Source: Chelydra serpentina (Eukaryota; Chordata; Testudines; Chelydridae). From it: a DNA stretch of 64,000 nucleotides. The position numbers and the translations under genes were made by a program. The stretch is taken from assembly GCA_037349315.1 (NCBI GenBank), contig JBAIAC010000023.1, positions 40,411,501-40,475,500 of the forward strand. The letters are read 5' to 3'. Each line of letters begins with the position of its first letter. Position 1 is the first letter of the stretch. Shown here one piece after another: positions 48,201 through 60,200 of this stretch. The notes under the pieces were generated by a model, which was not told where the DNA came from, did no database searches, and saw only the letters and a program-made list of their open reading frames with translations.

Positions 48201-51200
48201 GGAGTGTGACATTGATCTCACCGTGCATAGTAGCAACAACATGATTGCTTGTGGCATTCATAGAGGTGCTGAGCCCAGTGGAACGCTGCTTTTGGGCTCA
48301 GAAAACAAGCACTGAGTGGGGATCACATCGTCATGCGCGTGTGGGATGACGAGCAGTGGTTGCAGAACTTTCAGATGAGGAAAACCACATTCATGGGACT
48401 GTGGTGAGCTCGCCCCGGCCCTGTGGCACAAGGACACGAGAATGAGAGCTGCCCTGCTGTTGGAGCGCGCGTGATGATTGCACTGTGGAAGCTGGCTACT
48501 CCAGACTGCTACTGATCGCTGGTCAGTAACCAGTTCAGAGTGGGAAAATCGACTGTTGGATTTGTGTTGACAGAAGTGTGCAGGGCCACTAATCGCATCC
48601 TGCTCTGAAAGATCGTGACTCTGGGCAACGTGCATGAGATTGTGGATGGCTTTGCACAGATGGGCTTCCCTAAGTGCGGAGGGGTGATAGATGGCACACA
48701 CATTCCAATTCTGGCACCAGACCACCTAGCCACAGAGTACATTAATCGGAAGGGGTATTTCTCAATGGTTCTCCAGGCGCTTGTGGATCACCGTGGGTAT
48801 TTCACAGACATTAATGCAGGCTGGTCCAGAAAGGTGCATGACTCACGCATCTTTCGGGACACTGGGCTGTTCAGGAAGCCGCAAGCAGGGACTTTCTTCC
48901 TGGCCCAGAAAATCACCATAGAGGAAGTCCAAATGCCCATTGTGATCCTGGGAGACCCTGCCTACCCCTTAATGCTGTGGCTTAAGAAGCCTTACACAGG
49001 TCATCTTGACAGCAGCAAGGAGCGGTTCAACAACAGACTGAGCAAGTGCAGAATGACTTAATGTGCTTTTGGCCATTTAAAGGCCTGCTGGCACTGCCTA
49101 TATGGGAAGCTCAACCTGGCCGATGACAATATTCCTAGGCTTATAGCCGCGTGCTGTACGCTCCATAATATTTGTGAAGGGAAGAGTGAAAGTTTCACTC
49201 GGGGCCGGACCGCTGAGGCTCAGCACCCAGAGGCTGAATTTGAATAGTCAGAGACCAGGGCTATTAAAGGGGCGCAGCACAGGGCCATAAGGATCAGGGA
49301 TGCCTTGAGGCAGCAGTTTGAAGCTGAAATCCACTAATATTTGTTGCACTGCTCTCTGGTGACTCAAATCTGGCATTTACAGCAACTCTTCAAGCTTCTG
49401 TCTGCTGTGCCAACACCATGAGATGCATTCTCCTCTTTCTGTCCAGAAGTTTACACACACCTTTTCCCCTGTGTATTGAGAAGAATAGAGACTCCTTTCA
49501 AAAGCCGTTTCCTATTCATGTACCATTCAGTTGCTTCTAGGCATGCTGAGAGAAATTCTGTTGAGTGACAGCTCGGGGCAACCAAATTTGTTTACATAGT
49601 GTGTACTTAAAAAAAATCTTTAGATTGTCTAGAAGTTGAGAGACTGGGTGGGTGGAGGGTGTTCATTTGGACCAACTTTCCTTGGTGAAAGAGACAAGCT
49701 ATTCAGCTTACATAGGGTCCTCTTCAGATCTGGGAAAATGTCACAGCTAAATACAATGTGGAACAGAGTCTTAAACATAAGGAGTTAACACATGTTGCAA
49801 GAGGCCATTCAAGGCGAAGTGGGCAGTTACCACTTCGGCAGTCACAGGACAAAGGAGGGTTAGTGAGTTAGATTGTTGTAAATGATGAGCCATAAATACA
49901 GTGTCTTTACCGGTCCAGGATTTTTAGCGTCTAGCTAAGTTCTGAAGTTAAGCTCCCAGACTCCTCTTTTGAAGGTGATGTGCAGGTTTCCTTTGGGACA
50001 AAGACTGAGAGATCAAATAGTGAGAGAGTGTTTTGCAAAAAGTGTTTACCCATGATTGATACAGTGTGTTTTGTCATTTGTGATTTATCATTTATCTGTG
50101 TGAGGTCATTCGGACGCATAAGCTTTATCTGCCAAATGCAGCTGCTTTGGTTTTATTCAGATTGAATTTTAAGTGAGGGTTATTAATATTTTCTCATTGC
50201 AAGACTATCCAGCTTCCAGGTGTATATTGCAACTGTGGCCAGTACATTCTAAACTCTCTTCTCCTTGCTAGACCTGCTATTGGGGCAGTATACAATGCAT
50301 TCTCTGCAGCACTGGCTTTTACCTTGGGGCTAGTCTATACTGGCAACGCGGCAGTGCTTTAATGTGGCTTGTGTAGTCACTCCCAGCGCTCCGAAAAACC
50401 CACCTCCACGAGAGGCATAGCTAGGAGCATGGCTCCCAGTGCTGGTACACTATTTACACTGGCGCTTTACAGCGCTGAAACTTGCTGCGCTCAGGGGGGT
50501 GTTTTTTCCACACCCCTGAGCGAGAAAGTTTCAGCGCTGTAAATTGCCCGTCTAGACAAGCCCTTGGAGACAGCAGCTAACTCTACAATGAGAAGCGCTG
50601 GTCCAGAGCATTTGATCAGTGTTGAGGTGCTTGGACAGATCTGTCTGCGTCTTGGCAAACAGCGGCAACAGGGCATCATTGGCTAGGGATTGCAATCCAG
50701 TAGGGGAATCTGTGCCAAGATGGGTCCTATTGGGATCTAGGAGCTGCCGACTCAAGTCAAATCTTCTTCAGTGTTTCACGAGATGCTTGCTCCTGTAGGA
50801 AAGCTTCTGTGCCCAGTGCGTTACACTGGCTAGGCTTGTGTCCTCTTCATGTCACGTGGGCCACAGAGAGGAGCTCAACTGTCAGGTCTGTGCTGATAAA
50901 CTTGAGTAAAACAACTCAAGGATGCAGCGGTAAGGTGGGTCCCAACAGATCTACTTGCTTGGCTGTTACTTTTTAAGTGGCTGGTAAATGTTGATTTGGG
51001 TAGGCTTAGTAGGAAGGCATTGCCCACAAGAAGTGAGTCAGTTACATTATGTTAAATAAAATCATAACTCAGTCTTCAGGTTGTACATATCCCTGAGTCA
51101 CCACACATTTGTTTAGATGTAGATGGTAAGCTCTTCGGGGGTGGGGTGTATTTTTGGTTTTCTGCAGGGTATCTGGCCTACTTTGGGGTGCTATTTAAAT

Positions 51201-54200
51201 GAAGGGTGAATTTATGCCCCTCTGAATTTATTGTCCTTGTCTCTTGTACTGATTGGAGTATATGGAGGCCTAATGATACCCTAATGCTTGCATGTTGATG
51301 GACTATGAGCCTGAATCCCAGACAAATATCAATACTTCTGACAAAGTCCTATAACCAGAGAGAATGGGAATCAGATACTTGGTATAGATGGCCTTTTAGG
51401 ACATTTAACCCAGAAGGTATTATGCTTCGGGAGACTACTAGCTAGCTATAGCTGATGTTTTTGGAGAAGTAGAATAATCTCACCATTGATAAGGCAGTTA
51501 ATGGGGAAACATGCGTGTTGTTTCCGTGTGGAAAGTGGCAAAGATTTTAAAGTCAAGATGCTGTACAAAGCATACTGGTCTCTCTAGGAACTAGAATACT
51601 CAGTATCATGTAAACGGGCCTAATCCTGCTCCCATTTAAGTTAGTGGGAGCAGTACCGAGCACTGGGCTAGCGTACACTTTGGTACTAAGTCGCCTGGTA
51701 CCCTTGCTATGTCTGGCCCCTGAATAAAGGAAGTTTAATGAGGATCTCTGACATGTTGTACGTCCAGAGTGCTACTTTCTCCTCATTTCTTTGGAACTCA
51801 ACTCCAGCCTTTCAGACAGCTGGGAAAATATCTCTTGGCCAAGATGAGGGTAGCTTATTTGCTTCCTAGGAAGGTACTATGAAGCAGTGGGAAAGGGATT
51901 CTCTGCTCTCAGGAAGCTCCTCTATGAACAAGTGTATTTGCCTTTCATTGGACATCCCTGGTCTGTATTACGAGAAAGTAAATGGCAGCGGTTGCGAATA
52001 TTAAAGAAAATACTTTTTCACAAATGCATATTTAACCTGTTGAACTATTGCAGGGTATTTTTGAGGCATAGAGCTTAATAGGATTCCTTAAAATGATTAG
52101 ACCTTCATATGGATACAGATATCCTGAGTTACGCTAAGTAGGATACAAGTTATTAAGGTATGTTAACCTTCATGTTTCAGGACATAAGCCAATAACCAAC
52201 TGCGTGAACTTTGGAATAGTCCTCTCCATTGGTCATGGTGTTGCATAATTGTCCCCCATGAGTGTTCTACATCTTTCTCTGAGCATTTGGTACTGGGCCA
52301 GAGACCAGTCACAGGGCAGGATGGACCATTGTTCTGATCTAGTCTGGGAAGTCTATGTACTTAATCCTCTGTAACCCAAAACATATGGAAACCATGCTAC
52401 TATTTGAGCTCCACCATTCTAGAAATCCAGAGAGCAAAAGCAGAGCTAGACTGGGACTCCCGTGTTGGTTTGCTGCCCCCAAGCTATCCATTTGTCCCCA
52501 AAGATCTTTAGTTACAGTGATTGCTCTACATTATCACAGTGATCCACAGCAGTAATAGGTGTGAAGTTGCTGGAGACAGCAATGATTGATTTTCAGACTA
52601 TCATGGAATTCTTGAATTTCTGACTCCATTGTCTTGTTTGTAAAAGCAGGTGGAATGTCAAGATGCCTTGGAAACAGCAGCACGGGCAGAAGGCCTTCCG
52701 CTGGACATCTCCATGCATTCCCAGCTGAGGATGTTGGATGAGCACCATCACAAGGGCAAATATCACCATGGCTTGAACTTGCTAAAACCCATACGGACTA
52801 CTTCCAAGTAAGACTTTGTGTTAAAAAAGAACTGATCTGGCAACCTCAGCCTTCTTGAAAATAGACTGTCAGAGTGTGATTGCAGCTCTTAAATTTGTTG
52901 GTTGATGCTGAAATGTCATCTTTGAAAATGTATTTAGCAAGTATTATTTTGTGTAGACCATGCAGAATTCTCATATGATACTTGTAATGGGAGGGGATTT
53001 TGTTTTTCTTGAAGGATACTGCAGTTTTCTCTTTTTAATTTCACTGTAATTTCTCCCTCTTCTTTTAGAAACCAGCACCCAGTGGACAATGCTGGACTTT
53101 TTTCCTGCATGACCTTTTCATGGCTCACTCCTCTGGCCCGCACAGCGTACAAGAAAGGGGAGCTGTTTATGGATGATGTGTGGCCATTGTCAAAGCATGA
53201 GTCTTCAGATGTTAACTGTAGAAGGTAGGGATCTGCTGCTCCGTATCATTTCCCCTGTACTCTAGCCCTTTGCAGCCTGGTATATACTCTAGCCTGGTAT
53301 TTTTGCAGATATTTGCATGTGCTAACATTGAAAAAGCAGCTCTTAAATCCTTTCTATCAGAGGAGGGGATCTTAATCTTATTTATCCTTGGGCCAGTTCT
53401 TTCTGAGATACACTGGTGTCTCAACCTCACTGACTTCAGTGGGGTGTCACTGCTGTAACTGAGCAGGTTTTATCCCCATGGGTGTTTCATAACTGCTTTT
53501 CTGCTTTTGCTCCTTATCAGAACTATTTTTGTGTTGTTCTTTTAAACAAGTGCTGTGGCTCTCAGCCCAGATTCTGAACATGCAATGCTGAATTAATGAC
53601 CAGATAACAATGATAGTAACTGAATATGGTCTGATTACAGGCCATATCCTGCAGTCAGGCTAAACCGTTGTGGTCAGTGGGATATTTGCTCAGGGCAAGA
53701 GCTATAAGATGTGGCCCCAGAGTTTTATTGCAAGATAGAACAGAAAAGGGGAGGAGGTGGTGAGATTCATGTTCCTAATAGGACTCTGGGTAAAGTAAAA
53801 AACATTCTAACTTTTTCAGGTCTGCTCAGTGTATCTCAGTGCTCTTTGCACAGAGATTCAGGATAGAACTATTTCCCCTGGCTGTGTAGAAGATGCTATC
53901 CATGTTAGCTTGATGATTTGTGTTCCTCCCAGTCGTGTGTCTGATGAGAAGTTAACCAGAAAATAACCTTTGAGATATAGCATCTGTTGTCCTGTAGAAA
54001 GATTCGTAACGCATGGTTTGTGCTTCTTTTAGGTTAGAGAGACTATGGCAGGAAGAACTGAAAGAAACAGGACCTGAGGATGCTTCTCTCCGGAGGGTTG
54101 TATGGATCTTCTGCCGTACCAGGCTCATAATTTCCATAGTGTGTCTGATGATCACGCAGCTTGCTGGCTTCAGTGGACCAGTAAGTAATATCCATCCTTT

Positions 54201-57200
54201 TTTTTTTTAACAACCACGGATGGCTCCATCCCATGGCCAGCTCTAACATGTTAAGATTTCATTGCAGGGTCACTGACACAATATGATTAGTTAGAAATAT
54301 TGGTCTTTACAGTTTGCTGAGAGAAGATGATGTTTCCAGAATGAAGCAGCAATCCAAGATAGCTTTCATACGGCTGGTGGATCATTTGCTGAATGGTGGG
54401 GTCAGGTTTCTGGAGAGGTAGTGGGTTTAGGCGTCCTGAAAGAAAAACACACTTGGTTTTTCTCTCTGGTTTTGAGTGTAGCTTAAAGTTCCTCCTTAAC
54501 TGGTGTGATCATATTGCACTAAATTCTTGCCTAAAGTTTTTTGCGTTTAGATAGGTAATTATTTTGGAAGTAAAAATTCAAACTGGCATCACTTTGTAGA
54601 GCATTGGCATTAATAGTGCAGTCTGCAAGAAATGAAACTGAGTGGTGATAGATCATTATTTAAAAACCAAAGGAAATGGGGCTCAAGAGAAGTCTGCAAA
54701 CTTAGTTATCGATGCTACAAGGATTGATCAGGTGGGTTACGTTTAGAAGCATTAGAATATGGAATTGCCACTAGGAACTGCTGCTGCTTGCACTAGTTAG
54801 TAATGAAGAGTCAACATATGGGACTTGACATTCACACCATTTTCTTGTCACCTGTTTGTTGCACATGTTGTGCAGATTTACAGTTGCGATCTTGACTAAA
54901 TTTATTCTCTACAAATTTCCCTTGAGGAGTAGGAGCAGTATTACTGCTTGTAGTACATGTTTCAGTGTGCTGTTAAGATGGAGGTTCATTACTTGGGTAA
55001 GTACAACGGGGGTGTGTTGTTAGGTTAAAAGTCTTCTAAAAATGTTTTTCTTGCTTTTTGAACCTTTTAAAAGTTTGCCTTGTTTCTTGTAATAGGAATA
55101 ACAATAATTGTTTTCTTGGTATTGTTTCACAGTAATAATTAATGATAATAGCTTGTGGTAATTATGAAACACTTGGACAACCTGTTGGGTGCACTGTTAA
55201 TTTCCAAAATGTTGAAGTATTAAGGTTTTAACAGAACCAGGTTCCCCCAAGAAGAGCTTCTGTCATTGTTTCACTACAGGGCCCAGTAGCTGCTCTTATC
55301 TTTAGCAGAACTTACAGCAGGGTTGTCCCTAATTTCTTTAGAATAATTGTATCTATTTGTCAGAGCCAAACTGCTGAATGGGAAGAAACTTCAATAGGCT
55401 GGGTTTTTAGGTTCCAATTCATGCTTAATGTGGATGCTTTAAAGTTATCCTTCAAACATTTGTCTATATCTAGTCAAAATTGGACTACTCTCTGAATGAG
55501 GAAAGTGCCCTTTTGGGTTTCATCACTTGGAATGAAAGATGAGTCTTTACCACCCTCCCCATAGTGATACACCTATGCTGTCTCCTCTGAAGTATCAGTG
55601 CGTTCTTGTACTGATGCACCTTTTCAATCACATTGAAATGAGAGGAGAGATCTGGAAAAGCACGTAGCTTGTCCACATGTATTGGTGAAAATTACCAAAA
55701 TGGAGTTAAACATTTTCCCAAACTTTAAAATTCTGAATTGAACTTCCATGACATTGGAATGCTAGTGGAAATGGCGTAGTGGTGGTCTCACTAATAAGCA
55801 TTGTGATGGTTATAACTGAGAGGGGTGCTTATTGGATTTCATATCTGGGCTTTTTGATATCTTTCACAAGTCCTGCACATCTGGCACAATTTCTAACCTT
55901 GTAGCCTGTTCAGAGACCGCTTATTTTCCTGTGTCAGAATACCTTCTAATAACCATCAGAATGCACTAGTGCAGGTGAGATACTTCTCATCTCCAGTTGA
56001 TACAGTTGCTGCCATTTAACCAGCTGCTAAACCTTTTATGTTCAGATGGAGGGGAGGGGCAAAGAATATTTCTAATTTACTAAACAAAATCAGTTTAACT
56101 CCAGTCCTGAACAATTTGTATGTTTGCTCAGAACTAGCCTTCCTGTTTGGGAGATGGGGAAACTTGCTATCTTAGTGGAGTACAGCTTGACCGTTCAGAC
56201 AGTTATTGGAGGGGGGAGTGGTAAGCCGTTTGAGGTAAGTTTCCCACTCTTCTAGTTCCGCTCCAGTCACAGCTTGTTTTGTGCTGTCAGATACTGGATG
56301 TGGGTGGGGAATCTTTCTCTGTAGTGGAACCAATGACAGAAGCTGTTCTTTAGAATTTTCAGGATGGCTGTATTCTGCGATCAGAATGAGACAGTCAAGC
56401 TGGTCAGAATCCAACGCCAAGAGTAAAGGTAAGGTAATGTTTATTCAATGGGAATGCTTAAGACAGCCGAGCACAGCTAATACCAATTACTATGGTAACA
56501 ATCGCAGGAGTCCCTTTCCCCATTTAGTTTAATTAAAATTTTAAAGCTTTAACTCCAATTTTGTAAAGAACATTGCTGGATTTTTTTTCATTAAACTTCT
56601 TCAAATGGAATGTTTTGAAATGTAAATGCTAAATATTGTGACTTCTTCTTTTTCCTCTTTCAAATTCTTTAATCTGCTGTTTCCTCTCTTTTTCTTTTGA
56701 AATGTTTTTTTTTGGTTTTGTTTGGTATAATGTAAGCATTGTCTTTTATCTCATCACGGGAGATGCTGATTCTATAGAACAGTGCTGAAAAATTGCACTT
56801 AAAAGGTTTTGGGAGGAAAGAGACCCCAGGAAACATCTGCTATCTTTACACACCTTCCCTTGGAGACTTTCAGCAGTGCTGTGGGGTGCGAGAAAATGCT
56901 TGCTGCGCTCCGATCATGCTGAGTTACAGCTCGTGAGGAAAAGGGGGGCTTTTGACTCCCACTACTCAGTGACTCAGTTGTGTATGTTGGATTGAAAACA
57001 CGAAAAGAAGCCAATCTTCTCATTAGTAACTGCAAACCAGCTGTATGCAGTTGTGGCCAAAACAGTTGATGTAAAGCTAAATGTAAGTGAGGAAAAAGCT
57101 GGAATACAGTAGTTCTGTGAATGTGAGCAACTCACATTTGATCAGGGACTAACTAGTGTGTAAATTTCTCGATGGGCCATTCCAGAACCTGATGGACATC

Positions 57201-60200
57201 TATCTGGCTTTAATTCACACTTCGAAAGTGAATAAGCAAAACTATATACAGCATGTTTCCTTGGTTCTGGGATACAGAATCAGCTACTTCAGGACAAATG
57301 CATTCAGCCTTCATTTTTATCTGTTGTGCGGTGCTGGGCTGTAGCTGCTGTTACCTTTGCTGAAGTAGTGCCTTTTTGTTTTTCCTCCCTGCTCACGCTA
57401 TGCAGAACTCTTATTTGCAAAATCCGTTTTAGCCAAGAGGACTTCAACAGACTATGAAAGGCTTTCCAAATCATTTCTTTGATCTCACATTTTTGGCATT
57501 TCGTTGTGTTGTGGGCAAAGGTAATTCTCAGCTCTGTATTAAAGTACCAACGTCTAACCGTATAAACACCAACGTCTTTAAGCATCTTTGTTGAAAAGCC
57601 TTCTTTAGGGAATCTCCATTTGTTAGCTGTGAGGCCTTACTGTAGCATACCTCTTAAACCAAATTTCAGAATCCATGCACCCTCAGGAGCCTGCCTGACT
57701 AGCACTGCAAGTTTCACTCCCTCTCGGACTTTGTGAACATATATCGGTTCTGTTTTTGTATCTTTAATTTTGTGTGTGTAGTTTTAACGTAGTTTGTGTC
57801 AGAGGCTAGACTGTTTGTTAGATACTAGCCTTTTATAATTCTCTTGTATGTTCAGATTGTATGTTTATGCGATGCTCTTCCTGTTGTACAGTGTTTGTGA
57901 GATGTTACCCATTTTAACATGGTACTTTATTGTTTTTAAATAAAAGACTGTTATTTCGCAGTTGATGGTATTTAATACTGCTGATGAATGTGATTTATAT
58001 GATATTATACTATGCCGTTGACTAACACAACTGGAGGTGGGAATCGGTGGTTCTTGGGGCTGTCCTGTCTTTCGGCAGGTGATGCTTGAAATGTGATTCC
58101 TGAGGTAAAATATTTTTATTTTTGGAGGGGGGAGGTGGGTGGTGGGGCAAAACATTTTTTTTTTTTTTAATAGTCTGGTATCACATACCTATGTTTTCTG
58201 CATATTCTTTTCTTTACTATTAAACTGCTGATGTTTATTTTCAGGAATGTTTTGCAAATGTCCTTCTCACTCTTCCCCAGTACAACTGTAGGTACATTGT
58301 TCCTTTTTATCAAATAAGCACGTTTGATGCAAACAAAAAAGGTCTTAATGTCACATAAAAGAATGTCTCTTAATGTGTTCAAATGTATAAATACATACTA
58401 TTTAAAAAAAAAATTCAGTATGATAAAGCATTGCTTTCAACTAACTGACAGATTTATGTTAAGTTAGAAGACATAAAGAATAATAAGTTTTTGTTGCAAG
58501 GAATGAGGTTCCAAATTTAAATCCCCTATACCTGCTAAATTTGACTCTCTGCTTTGCTCTCAGCAGGGCTTTGTGTAACAGTACTGTGTGTTTTGACAAC
58601 TTTTATTTCTAGGAGATTCCATGTAATACAAATCGGTCACTGAAAAACAAAGTAACCCACTCATTTCTAACTTAACATAAGTTGTTGCATGGTGCCTCTG
58701 GTACATTGGGGTGTTCATGCGAGTTTGCATTTCTTCCTGTAGGCGTTCGTTGTGAAACACCTTTTGGAATACACGCAGCAAAGTGAGTCCAACCTGCAGT
58801 ACAGCTTGTTGTTAGTTTTTGGCATCCTAATGACGGAAATAGTGCGCTCCTGGTCCTTGGCTCTAACCTGGGCTTTAAATTACCGCACTGGGGTCAGACT
58901 GCGGGGAGCTATCCTGACAATGGCGTTCAAGAAAATTCTCAAGCTGAAGAATATCAAGGACAAGTCTTTGGGGGAGGTGAGCTACGGTACCCTGTTGAAA
59001 ACTATCATACAAAAAAGGATACTTGTTGATTACCTCCCTCTGAGGATAACGCTTATGTTGTTTGTATTTTTCAGCTCATAAACGTATGTTCCACTGATGG
59101 GCAGAGAATGTTTGAGGCTGCAGCAGTTGGCAGTTTGTTGGCTGGGGGCCCAATTGTTGCCATCCTAGGCATGGTTTATAATGTAATTATACTAGGACCA
59201 ACAGGCTTCTTGGGATCTGCTGTCTTTATCCTTTTTTACCCGGCGATGGTGAGTAAGCGGCATTCAAATTCCTCTTGTACAAAATAGGCTGGAAATATTC
59301 TTGAAATGTGCTTCACACTTCACTCCAAGAATACAAGTGTCTGTGTACTGAACAGAAGATTTTGATAGATACTGCGTTAATTCACTTTAGGGTCCTGCAT
59401 GTAATCTAAAAGTCATTGAAAAGTAAAAGTTCAGAGGCAAGAAACTCAGCTGATAAAGGAAATTAGAACTAACAATAGAAGTGACGGATGGAAATAAATT
59501 TTGGCGAGATGGAAAATGGGCAACTAAATTGTGGCGTGATGCACTTCCAGGCTGGATTATTGTAATTCAGTGGATTTGAATTATTGTAATATACTGGATT
59601 ATTGTAATTCACTGGATTGAAAGTGAAAAATGCAGGGCCTCCAGTTTGTTCAGAACATGGTGGCTTACCTCAGCAGCAGGCTGGGAAGCCAAGAACACAC
59701 CACTCCTGTGCTCCACGTCCTCTGTTAGTTTCCAGATCACTTCTGATTAAACTTCAAGCCTATGGTTCTGATCTTTAAATACATGAGCCGATCAAGACCC
59801 GGTTACATCAGAGACAATCTCTCCATCCATGAACCACAAAGGCAGTTCCATTCCACTGTGACAATAGAGCTGACATAATTAGGGCAAAGAAGGAAGTGTT
59901 ATTGGTCAAGGGGGACTGTTTGTGGAAAGAGCCACCAGGAAACTAGACTGAGCCAAAATCTGTTTGCCTGTAGACCACACTGCAAGACTGCTGCAATTTT
60001 CCCATTATAATCAAAATGTATTTTTTTTAAAAAGCTACTATGAGTGAAGAGCAGAATCCTGTGAGGTCTCCTGTGGTCTAATTTATCTGCTCAACAATAA
60101 GGCAATAGTGATGAGTGCAATAGGCAAAAAAATGGATTGTGACAGAAGGGGTGGAATTTAATAGCCTTGACCAACTATTTTTACTATAGCCTCTCTCCTC

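Larger units (their letters stand above)
30262..52649 (+). other. ABCC5: ABCC5 intron 2 (22.4 kb), transposon-rich
   Basis: Starts GTCAGT and ends AAAGCAG. I found no coding exon of another gene. Besides the elements listed separately, the stretches 30300-32690, 32770-35020, 35410-36680, 37265-38070, 38445-39780, 43870-46440 and 50570-52240 are mostly A+T-rich unassigned sequence. At 33450-33505 there is an SINE/LINE-like tail (AAGTGCTTTGAGATCCATAG). Confidence 0.7.
54181..58742 (+). other. ABCC5: ABCC5 intron 5 (4.6 kb)
   Basis: GTAAGT to TTCCTGTAG. It has a T homopolymer just after the donor. It contains the candidate cassette exon at 56363-56428 and a poly(A) signal at 57949. Most of the rest is A+T-rich and low in recognisable repeats. 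Confidence 0.6.
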
